39,184 nucleotides of DNA from Dehalococcoidia bacterium (GTDB lineage Bacteria; Chloroflexota; Dehalococcoidia; Lucifugimonadales; GCA-2717565), in assembly GCA_009692865.1 (NCBI GenBank), contig SHYH01000010.1, positions 1 through 39,184 on the forward strand, written 5' to 3'. A program made the position numbers and the translations under genes. Under the pieces are notes generated by a model that was not told the DNA's origin, did no database searches, and saw only the letters and a list, made by a program, of their open reading frames with translations. Shown piece after piece: positions 9,766 to 18,391 of this stretch (its first letter is position 1; every line of letters starts with the position of its first letter).

Positions 9766-10599
9766 TCACTTTCCCTCCACCTCCACCCCCTCCCCCACCC
9801 CTACCCCCAGCGCCTTTGCCGCGCTCCCACCCACCAGGGCGATCTCCAGGTAGCCGTGGCTGCCCACCAGGGCCACCAGCCCCCTACCCTCGCCGTAGGT
9901 AGCGCTCAGGCCCTCGATGGTGGCCTTGTCGATCTGCACACGAAGGGACTGCCCCTGCACCGTCTCGCCCGGAATGTTCGTCGCCAGGTTGCCGAATCGG
10001 TCCACGTGCAGCACGATGCCCTTCAGTGTCTCCCCTACCCCCCTCACAGGCTGGGGTACGTTCAGCACCGTCAGCGTCGTCGCTGGCTCTCCAATCTCCT
10101 CTAGCGGCACGCCTTGGGCTAGGTGGGCGGCCACCGGCGCAAACACGTCCCTCCCGTGAAAGGTGGCGCTCACCGGCTGCCGCCAGTACGCCGAGCGGTT
10201 CAGGGCCACGGCCTTCCACCCTGGAGGCAGCGGAACCTGGTGCGGCGCGAAGAGCTTTGTTTGTGAGGCCTCGTGGGGAAGGTGCTCGCGGGCCAGGTAG
10301 GTCAGCAGCCCGTTGTCGGGTGCGACAAAGCGGTGATCACGAGCCTGCATTGCCAGCGCCCGCCGCTGGGTGCCTACCCCAGGGTCAACCACACCCACGA
10401 AGATGGTGTCCTTGGGGAAGTAGCGGTACGCCGTGTGCAGGACAAAGGCGGCCTGGGGCACGTTCTGGGGGGCAATCTCATGGGTGACGTCTACGATGGC
10501 GGCGTCAGGGCAGATGCCCAGGATGACCCCCTTCATGGAGGCCACGTAGGCGTCGGCCGTGCCGAAGTCCGTCAGGAGGGCGATGACAGGCGCTGGCAT
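9766..10599 (-). CDS. S-adenosyl-L-methionine hydroxide adenosyltransferase family (DUF62)
   Basis: ALLTDFGTADAYVASMKG, DVTHEIAPQN, VVDPGVGTQRR, APDNGLLT motifs. Confidence 0.9.
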   Translation of the reverse strand: MPAPVIALLTDFGTADAYVASMKGVILGICPDAAIVDVTHEIAPQNVPQAAFVLHTAYRYFPKDTIFVGVVDPGVGTQRRALAMQARDHRFVAPDNGLLTYLAREHLPHEASQTKLFAPHQVPLPPGWKAVALNRSAYWRQPVSATFHGRDVFAPVAAHLAQGVPLEEIGEPATTLTVLNVPQPVRGVGETLKGIVLHVDRFGNLATNIPGETVQGQSLRVQIDKATIEGLSATYGEGRGLVALVGSHGYLEIALVGGSAAKALGVGVGEGVEVEGK

Positions 10600-10605
10600 G
10601 GAGCC

Positions 10606-10833
10606 TCAGACGGACACCCTCGTGACCCACACGCTGGCAAGAGAGATGAGGATGAAGACCACCGCCAGGACGATGGTGAACTGGAAAAGGGTTTGCTCCA
10701 GGCCTCGTCGGACGCGGAAAGTGCTCTGCGCGCTGCCAAAGAGGCCCGACCCTTGGCCCTTCACTTGGAGGAGGATGGCCGCGACCAACAGAACGGACAC
10801 CAGGATTTGGGAAATGTTGAGGAAAACCGCCAT
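10606..10833 (-). CDS. secG: Preprotein translocase subunit SecG
   Basis: 75 aa, two TMs, LLQVKGQGSGLFG signature. Confidence 0.88.
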   Translation of the reverse strand: MAVFLNISQILVSVLLVAAILLQVKGQGSGLFGSAQSTFRVRRGLEQTLFQFTIVLAVVFILISLASVWVTRVSV

Positions 10834-10844
10834 GGGCTCTTTGT

Positions 10845-12320
10845 CTACTCCTTCATAGTCTTGAGTCGGGCCGACAGAAGCTCCTGGGTGAGGCTGGGGT
10901 TGGCTTTGCCCTGGCTGCGCTTCATCACCTGGCCCAACAGGAACTTGACGGCCGTCTCCTTGCCCCTCTGGTAGTCCTTAACGGCCTGAGGGTTGCCAGC
11001 CAGCACCTCCTCCACCAGGGGCCCCAGGGTGTCGGCGTCGCTCACCTGGACGAGCCCGCGCTCATGGACGATGGCCTCGGGGGCCTTGCCCGTGAGGAAC
11101 ATCTCTTCAAAGGCGGCCTTGGCCATGGAGATGCTTAGGCTTCCCTTGTCCACCATGTCCTGCAGATCGGCCAGGGCCTGGGGGGTCAAAGACACGTCGG
11201 AGATCTCCCGGTCCTCCGCGTGGAGGAGGCGGGCCATCTCTCCCAGCATCCAGTTGCTCATGGCCTTGGCCCGAGCGCCCAGGGTCTCCCCCTTGAGAGG
11301 GCGCGCGTGGACTGCCTGCTCAAAGAAGTCCGCCGTGCCCTTGGAGGCGGTGAGGAGGCTCGCGTCGTAAAGCGGGAGGCCGTACTCCCCTACCAGGCGG
11401 TTCTGTCGCGCCTCGGCCAGCTCCGGCAGTCGAGATCGGATCTCCTCCACCCATGCGGGCGCGATGAGAAGCGGCGGCAGGTCCGGCTCGGGGAAGTACC
11501 GGTAGTCGTGGGCGTGCTCCTTGCTCCGCTGGCTCACCGTCACCCCCCGCTCCTCCACCCACCCCCGTGTCTCCTGGGGGATGGCGCCTCCCTGGGAGAC
11601 CACCTCCACCTGTCGCACGAACTCGTACTCCAGGGCCCGGTAGACGGCGCGGAAGCTGTTCATGTTCTTCACCTCCACCTTGGGGCCCAGGCGCGTCTCT
11701 CCCTGGGGGCGGACGCTGATGTTGGCGTCGCAGCGGAAGCTGCCGTCCTGCATGTTCCCTGTGGAGACCCCCAGGTACTGGAGGATGCTGCGCAGGCGCG
11801 TCAGGTACTGGCGGGCCTCCTCCGGTGAGCGCAGGTCGGGCTCACCAACCACCTCCATGAGGGGCACCCCCGCCCGGTTCACGTCGAGGAGGGAGTAGCT
11901 CTCCTCATCGGAAGGATGGTGGTGGGACAGCTTGGCCACGTCCTCCTCCAGGTGCACACGGGTGATGCCGGCGCGCTTTTCGACGCCGTTCGCCTGAATG
12001 CTCAGCCATCCGTTGCTGGAGATGGGCTGGTCGAACTGGGAGATCTGGTACCCCTTCATCAGGTCCGGGTAGGGGTAGTTCTTGCGGTCGAACTTGGTCT
12101 CACGGGCGATGGTGCAGTGGAGGGCCAGCCCCGTCATGATGGTGAACTCCACGGCCCTTCGGTTGATGACGGGCAGCACGCCTGGCATACCCAGGCAGAC
12201 GGGGCACACCAGGGTGTTGGGGGGCGCGTCGAAGTAGTTGGCGCTGCAAGAGCAGAACATCTTGCTCCTGGTGAGGAGCTGGGCGTGCACCTCCAGGCCA
12301 ATGACCTGTTCGTACTGCAT
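10845..12320 (-). CDS. gatB: Aspartyl/glutamyl-tRNA amidotransferase subunit B
   Basis: [33 protein letters not shown]-terminal Yqey-like domain. Confidence 0.97.
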   Translation of the reverse strand: MQYEQVIGLEVHAQLLTRSKMFCSCSANYFDAPPNTLVCPVCLGMPGVLPVINRRAVEFTIMTGLALHCTIARETKFDRKNYPYPDLMKGYQISQFDQPISSNGWLSIQANGVEKRAGITRVHLEEDVAKLSHHHPSDEESYSLLDVNRAGVPLMEVVGEPDLRSPEEARQYLTRLRSILQYLGVSTGNMQDGSFRCDANISVRPQGETRLGPKVEVKNMNSFRAVYRALEYEFVRQVEVVSQGGAIPQETRGWVEERGVTVSQRSKEHAHDYRYFPEPDLPPLLIAPAWVEEIRSRLPELAEARQNRLVGEYGLPLYDASLLTASKGTADFFEQAVHARPLKGETLGARAKAMSNWMLGEMARLLHAEDREISDVSLTPQALADLQDMVDKGSLSISMAKAAFEEMFLTGKAPEAIVHERGLVQVSDADTLGPLVEEVLAGNPQAVKDYQRGKETAVKFLLGQVMKRSQGKANPSLTQELLSARLKTMKE

Positions 12321-12461
12321 TATGACTCGCTAGACCCCCTAGGTTCAGGCCCAGTATATCAAGGCGATAGGTGAGGAACAAGGGCAGGGCGTGCCCTGGT
12401 TTGCGTTGACAGTCATATATAGGTATGGTACTCTGCCAGCAAGCCTTCAAGGGAAGAGACT

Positions 12462-12479
12462 TCTACAGATTTATGTAGA
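12462..12479. promoter_or_regulatory. Operator-like dyad TCTACA-N6-TGTAGA
   Basis: Perfect 6-6-6 dyad ending 2 nt before the proposed start of the MerR/BldC-like gene; TTGACA at 12406-12411. Confidence 0.4.
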
Positions 12480-12481
12480 TT

Positions 12482-13186
12482 ATGACCAGTACGGCAATGC
12501 ATCCCTATAGTGATAACGGAGCCGCTACGTCGGCGACGCCAGTAGAAGCAAAAGAGAACGGCCAGTGGGTCTCCCTGGGCGCAGCCAGTCTTCTGCTTGG
12601 GATGAACAAGGCCACCCTTCGCCAGTGGGGGGACCGAGGGCTCATTCGCTCCTTCCGGACCCCGGGTGGGCACCGGCGCTTCTCCCGAGATGACCTGGCC
12701 CGGTTGGTGGAGGGGCCAGCCTTCCCTCGTCGGGACGGCAACCTCCAAGCAGGGAGCAGCAGCGCTCTGCAGAAGATCCGCCGCCGTCTTCACCGTTCAG
12801 GTCCCGAGGCCTTCCCCTGGCAGGCCAAGCTGGACGAGGAGGGAAGGGAGCGCCTACGGCTCTTCGGTCGGCGTCTGCTTGAGTTGGGTACACGCCGCGC
12901 CGCGCAGCCTCGTTCCAGGCCGGAGCTCATGGCTGAGGTCCGTTCGCTGGGTGAAGAGTACGGCAGGGAGTTGGCCCAACGCGGGGTGCCCCTGGAAGAG
13001 GCCATCCAGGGCTACCTCTTCTTCCGTAACTCCTACCTGGATGCCGTGGCGCAGGACCGGGACCATCAGGGGCGCCCTCCCTGGGAGGGGACACGCCTTT
13101 GGAGGCAGGCCTCGACGCTCTTGGACGCCGTGCTGGTGGCCATGATCACCGGCTACAAGGAGAATGCCGAGGCTGTGACGCCGTGA
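12482..13186 (+). CDS. MerR/BldC-like HTH regulator with a C-terminal helical domain resembling RsbRD-N
   Basis: HTH VSLGAASLLLGMNKATLRQWGDRGLIRSFRTPGGHRRFSRDDLARLV; C-terminus EEYGRELAQRGVPLEEAIQGYLFFRNSYLDAV. Confidence 0.75.
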   Translation: MTSTAMHPYSDNGAATSATPVEAKENGQWVSLGAASLLLGMNKATLRQWGDRGLIRSFRTPGGHRRFSRDDLARLVEGPAFPRRDGNLQAGSSSALQKIRRRLHRSGPEAFPWQAKLDEEGRERLRLFGRRLLELGTRRAAQPRSRPELMAEVRSLGEEYGRELAQRGVPLEEAIQGYLFFRNSYLDAVAQDRDHQGRPPWEGTRLWRQASTLLDAVLVAMITGYKENAEAVTP

Positions 13187-13214
13187 AGTTCCATTAAGAA
13201 AGAGGGGGTTTTAC

Positions 13215-13424
13215 TTGCCACTTTACCTTGCCCTAGCGGCCGTCTTCTTACTGAGCCTCTCGTGGTATCGTATCTTTGAAAAGGCCGGGTATGGGGGATG
13301 GATAGGGCTCCTGGCCTTAATCCCGGGGGTAAATCTTCTCATGATGACTATCCTGGCCTTCTCCGACTGGCCTGTGCTGGTCGAGCTCCGCCAGCTTCGA
13401 CAGCGGCTTGGGGGAGAGTCGTAG
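13215..13424 (+). CDS. Small membrane protein, 69 aa
   Basis: TTG start, two hydrophobic segments, WYRIFEKAGYGGWIGLLALIPGVNL. Confidence 0.65.
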   Translation: MPLYLALAAVFLLSLSWYRIFEKAGYGGWIGLLALIPGVNLLMMTILAFSDWPVLVELRQLRQRLGGES

Positions 13425-13596
13425 CGGGCCGCCTAACTTAGGGCTTAGTCACGTTGTTAGCCATACAAAGCCTACAAGGTGCCCTGCTCGTCCTTCGACA
13501 AGCTCAGGATGAGCGGACGGTAGGGAGCTGTTTAGTCGTTTCTGTGACGAAGTGCTGAGTTACCAAGGTTACATGACATTGCGTGAAGGAGGGGCT

Positions 13597-14628
13597 GTGG
13601 CAACGACCACGCGGAAGATGGACCTCCTGGACCGGACGTTGCTCAACCTGGTGCAATCGTCCTTTCCCCTGGCGCCCCTACCCTATCAGGCCCTTGGGGA
13701 GGAGTTGGGCATCCCCGAGACGGAGGTCATGGAACGCCTGGCCCGCTTGAGGAAGCGCAACGTGGTGCGACAGATCAGCGCCATCTTTGACACTCGCCGC
13801 CTGGGGTATAAGACCACTCTGGCGGCCTTTGCCTACGCGAGGGGAAAGCTCCAGAAAGGTGCGCTCCACATCAACCAGCACCCTGGGGTCAGCCACAACT
13901 ATGCGCGGGAGGGCTCCTACTACAACCTGTGGTTCACCCTGGCGGTACCACCGGAGGAGAGTCTGGAGGAGACGGTGCAGCGGATGGCCCAGGAGACCCA
14001 GGCCGAGGCCTACCGCCTGATGCCTACCATCCGCTTCTTCAAGATCGGCGTCAACTTTGACATGATAGCCGAGGAGGGCGCCTCCTACGACTACTTCCGG
14101 CCGGACGCCCCCGTCCCCTCCGCCAACGGACAGGACACTGATGCGTGGAAGCGAACCGTTCCTCTCAGCGAGTTTGACAAGGTGGTGATTCGCGAGCTCC
14201 AGGAGGACCTGCCCCTGGAGCCTCGCCCCTTCCTGCCCATAGCCCAGCGTCTGGGCCTAGTTGAGGAGGACCTTTTCCGCCTGGTCGGGGAGTTCCAACA
14301 GCGGGGCATCATGCGCCGCTACAGCGCCATCCTCTACCACCGCAGCGCCGGCTTTATGGCCAACGCCATGGTGGTTTGGCGGGTCCCTGAGGAGCGGGCC
14401 CAGGAGGTGGGTGATCTCATGGCCACCTCGCCGTGGGTCACCCACTGTTACCAGCGCCCCACCTTCCCCGACTGGCCCTACACCCACTTCACCATGATCC
14501 ACGCTACCACCAAGGAGAAGTGCGAGGAGGTGGCCGAGGACATTTCCCGACTGACGGGCATCACCGACCACCGCGTCCTCTACAGCACTCGCGAGTACAA
14601 GAAGACGCGCGTCCGGTATTTCGTGTAA
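13597..14628 (+). CDS. Fused siroheme decarboxylase (AhbA-AhbB / NirDL-type), two Lrp/AsnC-like domains
   Basis: Domain 1 PGVSHNYAREGSYYNLWFTL; domain 2 PWVTHCYQRPTFPDWPYTHFTMIHA; each preceded by an AsnC-type HTH. GTG at 13597 follows GGAGG. Confidence 0.88.
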   Translation: MATTTRKMDLLDRTLLNLVQSSFPLAPLPYQALGEELGIPETEVMERLARLRKRNVVRQISAIFDTRRLGYKTTLAAFAYARGKLQKGALHINQHPGVSHNYAREGSYYNLWFTLAVPPEESLEETVQRMAQETQAEAYRLMPTIRFFKIGVNFDMIAEEGASYDYFRPDAPVPSANGQDTDAWKRTVPLSEFDKVVIRELQEDLPLEPRPFLPIAQRLGLVEEDLFRLVGEFQQRGIMRRYSAILYHRSAGFMANAMVVWRVPEERAQEVGDLMATSPWVTHCYQRPTFPDWPYTHFTMIHATTKEKCEEVAEDISRLTGITDHRVLYSTREYKKTRVRYFV

Positions 14629-14660
14629 CCCTTAGCAGGGTGCGGGGAAATGCGGTAAAC

Positions 14661-14804
14661 GAGGAGTCCAGAGGGGCGAAGCCCCGGAGCCTGCCCTGAG
14701 CAAGGCCGAAGGGGTGGGGGTCTGGGGGATACCCCAGACATAACTTCCACCCCCTTCCTTCCAGGAAGGGGGCCAGGGGGATGGTCGAAAGGGTTTTTCA
14801 TCAC
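14661..14804. repeat. Intergenic MITE-like palindromic repeat, copy B
   Basis: GAGGGGCGAAGCCCC, TCTGGGGGATACCCCAGA, CCCCCTTCCTTCCAGGAAGGGGGCCAGGGGGATGGTCGAAAGGGTTTTTCATCACC. Confidence 0.75.
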
Positions 14805-14827
14805 CTGGGGAAGCCAACGGGGGCAGC

Positions 14828-16222
14828 GTGCCGAACACCTTCTATCCACTGTTTCTCGACGTGCGAGGCCGCCGGTGCGTGATCCTGGGCGGCGGCCATG
14901 AGGAGGAGACCAAGGCTGAGGCCCTACTGGAGCGGGGCGCCCAGGTCACCGTCATCAACTCTGGCGTGACTGTGGCGATCCTGGACATGGCCCGAGGGGG
15001 CGCCCTCCTTTGGGAGCGGCGTCCCTATAGAGTTGGCGACTTGAAGGGGGCCTTCCTCGCCGTCGTCGAGACCGGTGACACGCCCCTCAAGGTCCGGCTT
15101 CTCCAGGAGGCCCTCGATAACAACGTCCTCCTCAACGTGGTGGACACGACGCATCTGTGCATCTGGATCGCCGCGGCCATCGTGCGACGGGGTGAGGTCA
15201 CCCTGGCCATCTCCACCGGGGGCGCAAGCCCGGCCCTGGCCCGCAAGCTTAGAGAGGGCCTGACCCGGTCCCGGGCCCTCCAGTGGGCCGACCTTGCGCT
15301 GCCGATGGCCCAGGCCCGTCTGGAGCTCAAGCGCAGAGGGGTCAGGGTGTCTGGGGAGCGGTGGCAGGCCGCCCTGAGCGATGGTCTTCTGGACCTCTAC
15401 CAGCGGGGAGAGCGGCAACAGGCGTGGGAAAGCCTGATGGCCTCCCTCGTGAACGGGGGGATGCCGATACCCCCGTCAGAAGGGGTGGCCGATGCAGAGC
15501 CCTTGGAAGATGGCGTGCTCGCTTCGGAGGACAGTGGAAATGGAAGCCACGATGGGCCCGCTGACACCCGGTACTACCCGGTCTACCTGCGCCTCCTGGG
15601 CCGCCTCTGTGTGGTCATAGGCGGGGGTGAGGTCGCCGAGCGCAAGGTGGGCCTGCTGTTGGAAAGCCAGGCCAAGGTGAAGGTCGTCAGCCCCGAGATC
15701 ACGGCAGGCCTCCAGCGCCTGGCTGGCGAAGGCGCTCTTGTCTGGGAGGCGCGCCCCTACCGGGTGGGCGACTTGAGGGGGGCCTTCCTCGCCATCGCCG
15801 CCATCAGTGACGCCGCTGTGAACCGCCGGGTGGCCCAAGAGGCGCAGTCAGAGAACGTCCTGGTCAACGTGGTGGACAACCCGCAGTTGGGGCGGTTCAT
15901 TGCTCCCTCCGTTGTGCGCCGAGGCGAGGTCATCGTGGCCATATCCACCGGCGGCGCCAGCCCTGCCCTGGCCCGCAAGCTAAAGGAGGAGCTGGCCCAA
16001 TGCCCTGAGATCCAGTGGGCCGACGCTGCTCCCCTCCTCGCCTGGGCCCGCCTGGAGCTCAGGCCCCGTGGGGTCCGCGTGAAGCCGGACCGCTGGCAGG
16101 AGTGCCTCACCGATGACCTTCTGCGCCTCTACCAGGGGGGCCGCCATGCGGAGGCCCAGGAGCGGCTTATGGCCATGCTGTTGGAGAGAGGCGAACCTGT
16201 ACCAGGCGGGAGGCTTCCCTAG
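14828..16222 (+). CDS. Tandemly duplicated precorrin-2 dehydrogenase / siroheme synthase N-terminal-like protein
   Basis: Two homologous halves, each with GGG nucleotide-binding motif, NVVD, VRRGEVxxAISTGGASPALARKL and C-terminal helical domain. Confidence 0.88.
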   Translation: MPNTFYPLFLDVRGRRCVILGGGHEEETKAEALLERGAQVTVINSGVTVAILDMARGGALLWERRPYRVGDLKGAFLAVVETGDTPLKVRLLQEALDNNVLLNVVDTTHLCIWIAAAIVRRGEVTLAISTGGASPALARKLREGLTRSRALQWADLALPMAQARLELKRRGVRVSGERWQAALSDGLLDLYQRGERQQAWESLMASLVNGGMPIPPSEGVADAEPLEDGVLASEDSGNGSHDGPADTRYYPVYLRLLGRLCVVIGGGEVAERKVGLLLESQAKVKVVSPEITAGLQRLAGEGALVWEARPYRVGDLRGAFLAIAAISDAAVNRRVAQEAQSENVLVNVVDNPQLGRFIAPSVVRRGEVIVAISTGGASPALARKLKEELAQCPEIQWADAAPLLAWARLELRPRGVRVKPDRWQECLTDDLLRLYQGGRHAEAQERLMAMLLERGEPVPGGRLP

Positions 16223-17475
16223 TGCACCTGGTGGTCGTTGGTCTCAACCATCGCACCGCTCCTCTGGAGGTCCGAGAGCAGTTTGCCTTTAGCCGCAGCG
16301 AGCTGCCTTGGGCCCTGGATGCGTTGAAGACCGCTGCCAATCAAGGGGTGGTGCTGAGCACCTGCAACCGCATGGAGGTGTACACCCTGGCCTCCTCTGC
16401 TGCTCAGGGTCGGTCCCAGGTGGAGCAGTTCTTCGCGCAGCTGGGCCGTAATCTGGAAGAGGTCTCCTCGCACCTCTATATTCTGGAGCACCTGGAGGCC
16501 GCTCGCCACCTGTTCCGGGTGGTCTGTGGGCTGGACTCCCTGATCCTGGGCGAAACCGAGATCCTGGGGCAGGCGCGAGATGCCTACGGCGCGGCGGTAG
16601 CCCAGAGGGCAGCTCGCGGCGTCATCTCCCACGTCTTCCATCACGCCCTGCGGGTGGGAAAGCGGGCCAGGCGGGAGACGGGCATCAGCCGCAACGCCCT
16701 CTCGGTGAGCGCTGCCTGCGTGGAGCTGGCCCGCCGAGCCCTGGGGGACCTGCGTGGGAAAGATGTTCTGGTCATTGGCCTGGGTGAGGCGGGCCGACTG
16801 GCGGCGCGAGCCCTGACTGCTGCGGGCGCCGGGTCTCTCACCATGACCAATCGCACCTACCAGCGGGCGGTGGAGCTGGCCGCCGAGCTGGGCGGGACCG
16901 CCGTTCCTTTGGAGGAGTTGGAATCCCTCCTGGAGCGGTCCGACGTGGTGGTCAGCACCACCGAGGCGCCTGGGTACATCTTGACGGCGGACACCCTGCG
17001 GCGCATCACGGAGCGTCGCTCGGCGCCCCTCTTCCTTGTGGACATAGCCGTGCCCCGAGACATTGACCCCGCCGTGGCTGACCTGCCCGGGGTGGTGCTT
17101 CGAGACATCGACGACCTCGAGGCGGTGTCCGAGGGGAACCGTCGCCAGCGGGAGGAGGAGGCCCAACGGGTCGAGACCATTGTGGACCAGGAGGTCCAGC
17201 GCTTCTCCCAGTGGTGGGATGGCCGGCAGGCGGTGCCCACGGTGGCGGCCTTGCGGGAGCAGGCGGAGCGGATCCGCCTGCAGGAGCTGCGCAAGACCCT
17301 GAGGCGGCTGAATCACTTTTCAGAGGAGGAGCAGCAGCGCCTGGACGCCATGACCAAAGCCATTGTGAAGAAGCTGCTGCACCCCGCCATTGCGTCGCTC
17401 CGCAACGGGGCCACGGAGGACAACGTCCGCACCCTCAGGGCCCTCTTTCGTCTGGACCAGGAGGAGCAGCGGTGA
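16222..17475 (+). CDS. hemA: Glutamyl-tRNA reductase
   Basis: LSTCNRMEVY, GLDSLILGETEILGQ, KRARRETGIS, GLGEAGRLAARAL. Confidence 0.97.
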   Translation: MHLVVVGLNHRTAPLEVREQFAFSRSELPWALDALKTAANQGVVLSTCNRMEVYTLASSAAQGRSQVEQFFAQLGRNLEEVSSHLYILEHLEAARHLFRVVCGLDSLILGETEILGQARDAYGAAVAQRAARGVISHVFHHALRVGKRARRETGISRNALSVSAACVELARRALGDLRGKDVLVIGLGEAGRLAARALTAAGAGSLTMTNRTYQRAVELAAELGGTAVPLEELESLLERSDVVVSTTEAPGYILTADTLRRITERRSAPLFLVDIAVPRDIDPAVADLPGVVLRDIDDLEAVSEGNRRQREEEAQRVETIVDQEVQRFSQWWDGRQAVPTVAALREQAERIRLQELRKTLRRLNHFSEEEQQRLDAMTKAIVKKLLHPAIASLRNGATEDNVRTLRALFRLDQEEQR

Positions 17476-18389
17476 AACGGCGCAACCGCTTGGTGGTGGG
17501 GACCAGAGGCAGCGCCCTCGCCCTCGTCCAGACCGAGGAGGTGTTCAAGGAGCTGCGCGCCGCTCACCCGGACCTGGAGTTCCAGGTCGTCACCATTAGA
17601 ACCAGTCCTGACGTCCGCCGCGAAGACCCCCTCAGCTCCTTTGACCGAGGCATGTTTGTTAAAGAGCTGGAGTATGCCCTCCTGGATAAGAAGGTGGACA
17701 TGGTGGTCCATAGCCTCAAGGATCTTCCTTCCGAGACACCCCCCCAGTTCAGCATCGCCGCCATAGGAAAAAGGCTGGATCCTCGGGACGTCCTGGTGAG
17801 TCGGGCCGGCCTCCCCCTTGCGCGGTTGCCTTCGGGGGCGCGTATTGGCACCAGCAGCCCCCGTCGGGCGTGCCAGGTTAAAGCCCTCCGGCGAGACGTG
17901 GAGATCGTCCTGATTCGCGGCAACGTGGACACCCGCCTACGCAAGGTGAGCGAGGGCCAGTACGATGCAGCCGTGGTGGCGGCGGCGGGGGTGGCTCGCC
18001 TGGGTCTGCTGGACCAGGTGAGCCAGTTCTTCTCGCCTCGGGAGATCATTCCGCCGCCTGGCCAGGGGGCCTTGGCGGTGGAGACGCGCGCCGCCGACGA
18101 GTGGGCCCAGTGGGTGGTGGGGCCCGTAAACCACCAGCCCACGGCAGTGGCCGTCACGGCGGAACGGGCCTTTATGGCCCGCCTGGGGGCTGGATGTCGC
18201 GTGCCCTTTGCCGCCTACGGCGAGGTGACCGCCGAGGGGCTCAAGCTTGTCGGACTCATCTCGGACACCGATGGAGAGCGCTGCTTCACTACCGACATCC
18301 AGGGAGATCCTGCGCGCGCCGAGGAGCTGGGCGTAGAGCTGGCCGAGCGGCTCCTCTCCGCGGGCGCTCGCGACCTGGTGGAGACGTAG
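17472..18389 (+). CDS. hemC: Porphobilinogen deaminase (hydroxymethylbilane synthase)
   Basis: VVGTRGSALALVQTEEV, HSLKDLPSE, RIGTSSPRRACQ, LGAGCRVPFAAY; GTG start overlaps hemA stop by 4 nt. Confidence 0.96.
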   Translation: MKRRNRLVVGTRGSALALVQTEEVFKELRAAHPDLEFQVVTIRTSPDVRREDPLSSFDRGMFVKELEYALLDKKVDMVVHSLKDLPSETPPQFSIAAIGKRLDPRDVLVSRAGLPLARLPSGARIGTSSPRRACQVKALRRDVEIVLIRGNVDTRLRKVSEGQYDAAVVAAAGVARLGLLDQVSQFFSPREIIPPPGQGALAVETRAADEWAQWVVGPVNHQPTAVAVTAERAFMARLGAGCRVPFAAYGEVTAEGLKLVGLISDTDGERCFTTDIQGDPARAEELGVELAERLLSAGARDLVET

Positions 18390-18391
18390 GC

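Noticed and set aside
16219-17316. 365-aa minus-strand ORF opposite hemA
   Set aside because: Shadow ORF of a clearly identified gene.
17211-17471. N-terminal extension of the hemC ORF in the supplied track
   Set aside because: The extension lies inside hemA in another frame; the GTG at 17472 overlapping the hemA stop is the sensible start.
18101-18391. N-terminal extension of the cobA-hemD ORF in the supplied track
   Set aside because: Lies within hemC; SUMT homology starts at the ATG at 18392.
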